Part shown: one piece after another, positions 58,712 through 64,000 of the stretch
Layout: every line of letters begins with the position of its first letter
How positions within the stretch are numbered: position 1 is the stretch's first letter
DNA from: Cyathus striatus
Lineage: Eukaryota > Basidiomycota > Agaricomycetes > Agaricales > Nidulariaceae
Length of the DNA stretch: 64,000 nucleotides
NCBI GenBank assembly: GCA_025738555.1
Contig: JAOVFP010000012.1
Location: 3,844,001-3,908,000, forward strand
Direction of reading: 5' to 3'
The notes under the pieces: model-generated
Told to the model about the DNA's origin: nothing
Databases searched by the model: none
What the model saw: the letters and a program-made list of their open reading frames with translations, nothing else
Translations under genes and position numbers: made by a program

Positions 58712-59017
58712 CCCTGGAACAATGATATTTGCCATCATTGTGGTCTTCCTGGTCACCGCTCTTCCCGTTGCATAGCCGACATGCCCCAATGCATTAAGGA
58801 CAGGATTATCAAGGAAGCTCGCGACCGTCATCGTAAACGCTCTCCTTCACCTGTTGCCAATCATGCTCGTTTCATTGCTTCTGACTCTGACCTCGATTCT
58901 GATTCTGATGTGGAGACTTGTGAAGAGGGACATCTTGCCTTCTATGCCCAGGATATTGACACTCACCCTGTTTCCAAATCAGGTTCTGTGGGGGCTAGAA
59001 AGGGATGGAAAGGATGA
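58712..59017 (+). pseudogene. Gag-like protein, C-terminal part with zinc knuckle
   Basis: Continues the frame broken at 51874. It contains CHHCGLPGHRSSRC, a CCHC-type knuckle of nucleocapsid type, then DRIIKEARDRHRKRSPSPVA and an acidic stretch (SDSDLDSDSDVETCEEG), and stops at 59017. The knuckle would bind element RNA in the virus-like particle. Confidence 0.8.
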
Positions 59018-59116
59018 TGGGTTAAGGATTTTAGTTTCAGTGGGGGAGTATTTTATTGGTGTTTGTTTTATTTCTCTTTCGCTCCCCTCTTCTCTGTGCC
59101 TCTCCCCGAGTGGGGG

Positions 59117-59311
59117 TGTTAGAATCTGGGTGTTTGTGTTGAGGCACAGCTGCATAGTTACATAATATAGTTACATAATCGTTCCCTGCATGTATGCGCG
59201 TCGTAGTTTCTGTGCAATTCACAGCTTTGTCTGTCACTATCGTCAGTCAGCATTTTCAATCCGGTCTTCCTCCATGGTCAGCTCTTCAACTCTCCCCTTC
59301 TATTCTTGACA
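59117..59311 (+). repeat. 3' LTR of the gag-only element
   Basis: 195 bp, TG...CA ends; followed by the CGTTG target duplication at 59312-59316. Confidence 0.88.
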
Positions 59312-59316
59312 CGTTG

Positions 59317-61020
59317 ACCTTCAATGCTTGGTATGTGCGTATATGTTTTACATGCAACGCGGTTGTAGACCCTATGTTTCTAATTCATGCAAGCACATGC
59401 TACATACATATGATAACAAAATACAACATTGAATACCTATTGGTGTGTTCCACTTGAATAAAATTGTCCTCCATTAACCTATTCTGAGTCTGAAGTGCTA
59501 TTCGACAGTCAGAATGGAGTTTAAGAGTGGTGAGTCGAAGAACTGAAGGAGCATGTGTGTGCAGACTTGGTAGCGAACGAATCCGATCGTGCGAAAAATT
59601 TCCCTACATCGATCAATCAACCTCTCTCAACATGATCAACTTGCTCAACGATGCTCATCTTCACCACTGAGAATGACAGACGATCATGTAGTACGAACGT
59701 ATGTGGGTTCGGTGATATTATCTTTCTTTATTTCTCACTCGCTTACAAGTTATCGATAGGCCTTGGAGAGATTTATTTCTGCTCAGCCTCATACACCGGA
59801 ATATAGCGCTGGGACTCTTGTCTACCCTCTCGCTATCAGCTCAAGTCACCACAGTGCGCTGAGAGAAACCACACTAGCCTCCTCCCTTCATTACCTGTCG
59901 GTGCTCGACACGTATGCGCTATTCTTTGAAGTAGCGAGACGAGAGGGGGCATGCTAGGCTTAGTCCATGGTGGGCTAAGATGGAGCTTGTGGTCGAACTC
60001 GAATGCTATCAAGTATATCTTCCTACTGCTTTCATTTTCAATCTATGATCACTATCCCCCCGCTTCCTTCGTAACCAACAAACCATCACCGTCCTTGCAA
60101 CATCTTGCCTCCGGGTCCGATTTGCTTCACCCCTCGGCACGTCGCATATCGATATCTTCGCAAGCACGTGAAAGACATGGAGGATTGATCAAGAGCACTG
60201 CATTGCTTTCAAAGTAGACAAGCAGAAGGAGATGGTGAAGTTATAAACCGACATGCCGAGGAGTGTCTGGAAGGAGGAAGATAAGTAACTTGAAAGGGTG
60301 TCAAGACCGGAGTGGTGTCATGGAGCAGCAGTGTTACTATGCTGTGTCAGGTTGGCATTCTTTCCATTTGTTTCTGTGCTAGTAATTAACAAAGCCGGAC
60401 TGGTACAGACACAATTCCGCTCATTGCGTCTTCTAACCCAATGCCAATGTCTCCACATCCTTTAGTCATCGTTCCAAACCGCCTCGGACTCTCCCTTCAA
60501 CTGTGCCCCTTTTTCATGCAAGCGTCGAGGTAGAGACACACAATCGACAGCTTGGATCCGTACTTTGAGCTCACGACGTGCTGAGACACAGCACTCGAGG
60601 TTGACTTCGCGAGATAGGCGCCGTGTTTTGGATCGGAAAATTCAACTTCTACTGGTCATTCAGCCGCCGTACATGAGCACCCTACTGTACTAATAGTCGC
60701 TTGCGTGGCTTGATGTTGGGAACTTTAAGTACTAGGTAGTGATCCTCTGGGGCTCCCTGTTGGTGGCCTTCGTTCTCTCAGCTTTGCGAATCATCTTTCC
60801 TGTCATACAGGAGAGATCAGTGCCTTTGTGACATTGAACTTCCTGAGCTTTGTCACTACTCTTAGTATTATACACCAATTTTTCGATATTACTTCTCCAA
60901 TGTGTAATATACTCATGTAGGCAAACGTGACAACATGTAAATCTGGTTAAAAAATCGAACATATACTGATCAATACATATGTAAAAACCATTCAAACGAA
61001 TCCATCTATCCCAGAAATCA
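59317..61020. other. Intergenic region, no supported gene
   Basis: Several plus-strand frames (59763-59957, 59951-60217) and one minus frame (60732-60995) have no splice or family support. Confidence 0.35.
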
Positions 61021-61477
61021 TATGACGCAACTTAAACGGATACCATCATCTGTCCTACCTCCATGGCTTCGGAAATGGCCAATCAGTTCCGTGAAGTCAA
61101 GGGGGCTCATGCTACCCATGCCGCCCATCACCACCATTCCACCGCCATACGTGTCTTCTACATCTGCGTACCGTTCGTGCCATTGCGGTTCTGAAAACTT
61201 GGCTTCAACTACAGGATCAGATGTTTCTTGGTCACGACCAGAAGGGTACCTTCATCTTGTAACTCTTCAGCGTAGGGTTATGGATGTGGTGAGATTTTTG
61301 AGATCGGGGTGGATAGGAGCACATGTGTGAGAAGGTTTGAAGGAGCTGAGGAACAAACAGTACGAGGAAGGCTGGGGTATCGGCTTGGATGGATTTGTAT
61401 TGTCCCATCTGTACTGCTTATGAGTATTATTCAGTGAGAAGGGGAGGGGAGGCGGGGGACGTACCTTAGGGAATGCA

Positions 61478-62040
61478 TTGGTCTTGTTAATCTCACCCCC
61501 ATACCTGCTCCTCGGCCCACCAAATACAGCCACGCAGCTTCCTCCGCTTGGCAGCTTTGAATGCAACATTTTCCTCCTCCCCAAACCTCTCAATGTCCTT
61601 CACACGTTTGCACTGCCGCCGAGCAGGGGCACGAGCAAGGTCAAAATAAAGCGCTGGGGCACGATGCTGCATGGACGAGGTAGTACATTGGATAAGAGGA
61701 CCAGATTGAGGAGGATGAGGGTATCGGGGAACGTTGGCGCCAGATGCAGTACATCGCTAGAAATGTAGTCAACCGTAAGCACAGCACCAATGAAAGAAAC
61801 TAAACAGAATACATCCCAGCCATCCTAGACTCTAGTCCCCTCCCCAAACCCCCTCGCCAGCTCCAGTCCCACGCTCCAACACTCCACTCCCTCCACATCA
61901 CCCTGAAATCCCCTCACGGCACTTCGACATTCTTCAACATCCGCTCTAGCTGCTTGGTTTGCACGTTCGAAAATTGAGGGTTCCGATGAGCAAAGAATGT
62001 AAAGGGCAGAGCTGGCGGTTATGTCGGTCGCCATGTGCAA
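61478..62040 (-). CDS. Possible exons of an unrecognised gene
   Basis: Minus frames at 61825-62040 (ATDITASSALYILCSSEPSI, ARADVEECRSAVRGFQGDVE, ELARGFGEGTRV stop) and about 61540-61750 (RCKRVKDIERFGEEENVAFK, AAKRRKLRGCIWWAEEQ followed by GTATGG) have coding-like composition. The first ends like a regulator C-terminus. I cannot join them, so they may be separate or decayed. Confidence 0.25.
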
Positions 62041-63096
62041 GATAGCACTTCGCTAGTTGAAGAGTTTTCGTGTTTGAGTGAGGGAAATACGGTAAGGGCG
62101 GCTTTGGAGTTTGGGATTGCGGCGTGGAAGTGGTTTGGGGGTATATGGAGAAATGTGGTCTATGGACAGAGGGGGTTAGTAAGGCTGGAGCGAAGAGATG
62201 GGAACAAGAGGACGAAAGAAGTAAAGGGAAAGATATGAGCTGTAGAGGTAGATCACTCTATAACGGTCAGGGAAATAGCATTAATGCAGGGACTGAGATA
62301 AACGTTGCCCAACAGACCGCCGGGGCCAGCGACCAGCCTATTACCCAATGAAGTCTGCAAGGTTCCGAGCCTATCTCACACGAACAGAGAACAACGAACT
62401 ATTGTGTAGACTACCGCAGTCCATATCTCGACGATACATAGCAGCTCTTCGTCTCGCTTAGGCGCTATAAAGGGCGGTAATACGCCTAGTTCATCTTTCC
62501 CCTTAGTAAAGCGCATAACGTTCATCACAACCACCGATTGTTTGAACGAGTTCCTCTAATACTATGAGGAACGTCGAAAAGAGGGGGCATGAGGACAAGA
62601 GCGCATCCCTCGCAATGCACCCAACGGCGCCCACACAACGTCTACACCACGACAAAGCACCCGAACAATGACTTTAAATGCAGCTATGGGAAGGTAGGAG
62701 CATCGAGCACAACAACTGTGGGTGCTAGAGCTCACAGCCGTGAGCCACATGTAACAGTGATCAGGGCGTGTTCCCAAGTAAACGCCGTCGACATATGATA
62801 AAATGCGTGCAGTAGCGATCAGACCACCCAGCTGGGTGTCAAGCGCTACAGCATCCCACGGCAACGTTGACAAAAGATAAGAACAAAAAACTGCAAAATC
62901 GTCGCGAGAATAACAGTTAAAGGAGGCTTGGTGGAGAATCGGAAAAGGTAGAAATCGCCCTGATCAATGAAGGCTGCGAAACACGGGCTCGATAGAGACG
63001 CAAACCAGGTCTCTATGGACCGCACTTGCAAAGCCACAAAGAGGAAAGAGACTACATGACAGTACACATCTTCCATACGATGCCACAGACAACAGT
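62041..63096. other. Region without a supported gene
   Basis: Frames on both strands (62035-62351 plus, 62562-63199 minus) overlap each other and lack clear motifs. A hydrophobic minus frame at 62846-63199 might be an alternative reading of the adjoining gene's end. Confidence 0.3.
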
Positions 63097-64000
63097 CTAG
63101 GGCGAAGATCCCTGCTGCAGTAGACTTTCCCGGTAGCACACGCAAAATGCTGCCAGAATGGCTAAGCCCATCGGTAAGGGGCCACAAATAGCACACCACG
63201 CTGCCAGCGTGCTTGGCTTAGAAGAAATGAAGGTCATCGCCCGCGGAAAAACAACGTATCGCGGAGTAGATGAACCACCCAACCTTCCACTACCGCCATT
63301 ACCCCACTGACGATGCTAACAAAGAGAATGGAGGACTCGCAACTCACTGATAGCCTTAGAATACAGCCCCCCCCCCCGCACCTCCGAGCCATGAATCGTT
63401 TCCCCACTCCTTGATCAGATCGGCCTGCTTTGCCTTATGTTCCGCTTTCTGCAGCTGCTCAAAGTTCCATTCGTCAACTGATGCAGTGTAGGATTCGAAA
63501 GGACCTACGCAATGAAAGCAAGAAATCAGGAAGTCAATCCAAAGAGTAGAAAAAGACCGATATCACTCACCTTCTCCATTCTCGGTTCGTTAGAATCATC
63601 GAGAATATCAGGAAGAGCCTGAGAAGCACTATATCTCTTCGTGATGACAGCCCGCAATGTCCCTCTACTGGGCATGTCCTGGGTCTCCGGGTCTTGAGCA
63701 AGTACAAGGCGTATAAGCTGGAGGTTGTGTCGTCGACGTGGACGGGATGCACGAGTTATTGCATATAAGATGTAGAGTCATGTCACATAGTCTTACAATG
63801 GGTGTCGACAGCTTTGAGGCTGAGTGTGGTTGGGAGTGATCGAGCTACATGCACGACATGGCGAGAGAAGCCAGAGAGAAGCGCTGCCAAGAGCGCGGAA
63901 CTAGACTTCGATTACGTAACACTCTTCCCTCAAGCTCGTCGGAGACTCGGACCGTCCTGCCAAGCACTCAATGAGACCCCAGCGTCAACAACCAACTAAC
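63097..64000 (-). CDS. Unrecognised gene, 5' part outside the window
   Basis: Minus-strand exons can be followed from the right edge: LDHSQPHSASKLSTPI, then LIRLVLAQDPETQDMPSRGT, LRAVITKRYSASQALPDILD, an intron (about 63507-63562), and ESYTASVDEWNFEQLQKAEH with KAKQADLIKEWGNDSW. A homopolymer of about 13 C at 63367-63379 then makes the frame uncertain. A final exon may read GSGRLGGSSTPRYVVF to a stop at 63097. The charged helical composition looks real, but I recognise no family. Confidence 0.4.

Larger units (their letters stand above)
50799..59311 (+). mobile_element. Gag-only LTR retroelement (1.67 kb without the nested insertion)
   Basis: Two 195-bp LTRs (50799-50993 and 59117-59311) begin TGTTAGAATCTGGG and end ATTCTTGACA. 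A 5-bp duplication, CGTTG, flanks the whole (50794-50798 and 59312-59316). The interior codes only for a Gag-like protein with a zinc knuckle; no protease, integrase or reverse transcriptase remains outside the nested Gypsy copy. A purine tract, GAGTGGGGG, precedes the 3' LTR. The LTRs differ at about ten positions, so this insertion is older than the one inside it. Such elements depend on an autonomous relative. Confidence 0.88.

Overview
This window looks like nuclear DNA of a mushroom-forming basidiomycete (Agaricomycetes). Genes are split by many 45-80 bp GT-AG introns. Several proteins are of types common in that group: a Zn2Cys6 regulator with the long fungal_trans middle domain, an F-box/LRR-type protein, a CorA-like protein with the GMN motif, an RNase T2 with a C-terminal extension, a URC1-like GTP cyclohydrolase II homologue and a Set3-type PHD/SET protein. 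About half of the window is mobile DNA.

Left part (1-25 kb), mostly host genes. In order: the 5' part of a Zn2Cys6 transcription factor (minus, cut by the window edge); a small hypothetical gene; an F-box gene that seems frameshifted; an MFS monocarboxylate-type transporter (minus, convergent with the F-box gene); a 364-aa low-complexity protein; a secreted RNase T2; a URC1-like gene (minus) with a 1.24 kb intron and a probable 1-nt frameshift; and a CorA-like membrane protein (minus). Insertions here are a 2.98 kb non-autonomous DNA element (8826-11805, perfect 8-bp TSD) and a 172-bp hAT-type MITE (14134-14305, perfect 8-bp TSD).

Middle part (25-42 kb), a transposon nest. A ~60-bp-unit array of the motif GAGCGTGA and its complement surrounds a 5.7 kb two-gene element. 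That element carries an apparently intact MULE-like DDE transposase and a divergent zinc-finger partner gene. Next to it lies a SET-domain gene fragment. A TPR gene follows, truncated by a 1.65 kb foldback element full of GAAATCAATG motifs. Then come a small secreted cysteine-rich protein gene and a 962-bp palindromic CACTG-ended element.

Right part (42-64 kb). A Set3-like PHD/SET gene shows several lesions. A second AGGACCC-ended element (46165-47927, perfect 8-bp TSD) shares the architecture of the one at 8.8 kb. A gene for the C-terminal domain of a basidiomycete caspase-like protein is broken by an 83-bp insertion with a 10-bp TSD. A small two-exon gene follows. Then come nested LTR elements: a 1.67 kb gag-only element (195-bp LTRs) whose gag is split by a young 6.8 kb Gypsy chromovirus (374-bp LTRs differing at one base). 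The last 4.7 kb has weak coding signal, ending in a partial minus-strand gene at the right edge.

Exon calls were made by eye from splice signals and reading frames. Exact boundaries are given only where the frame closes cleanly.
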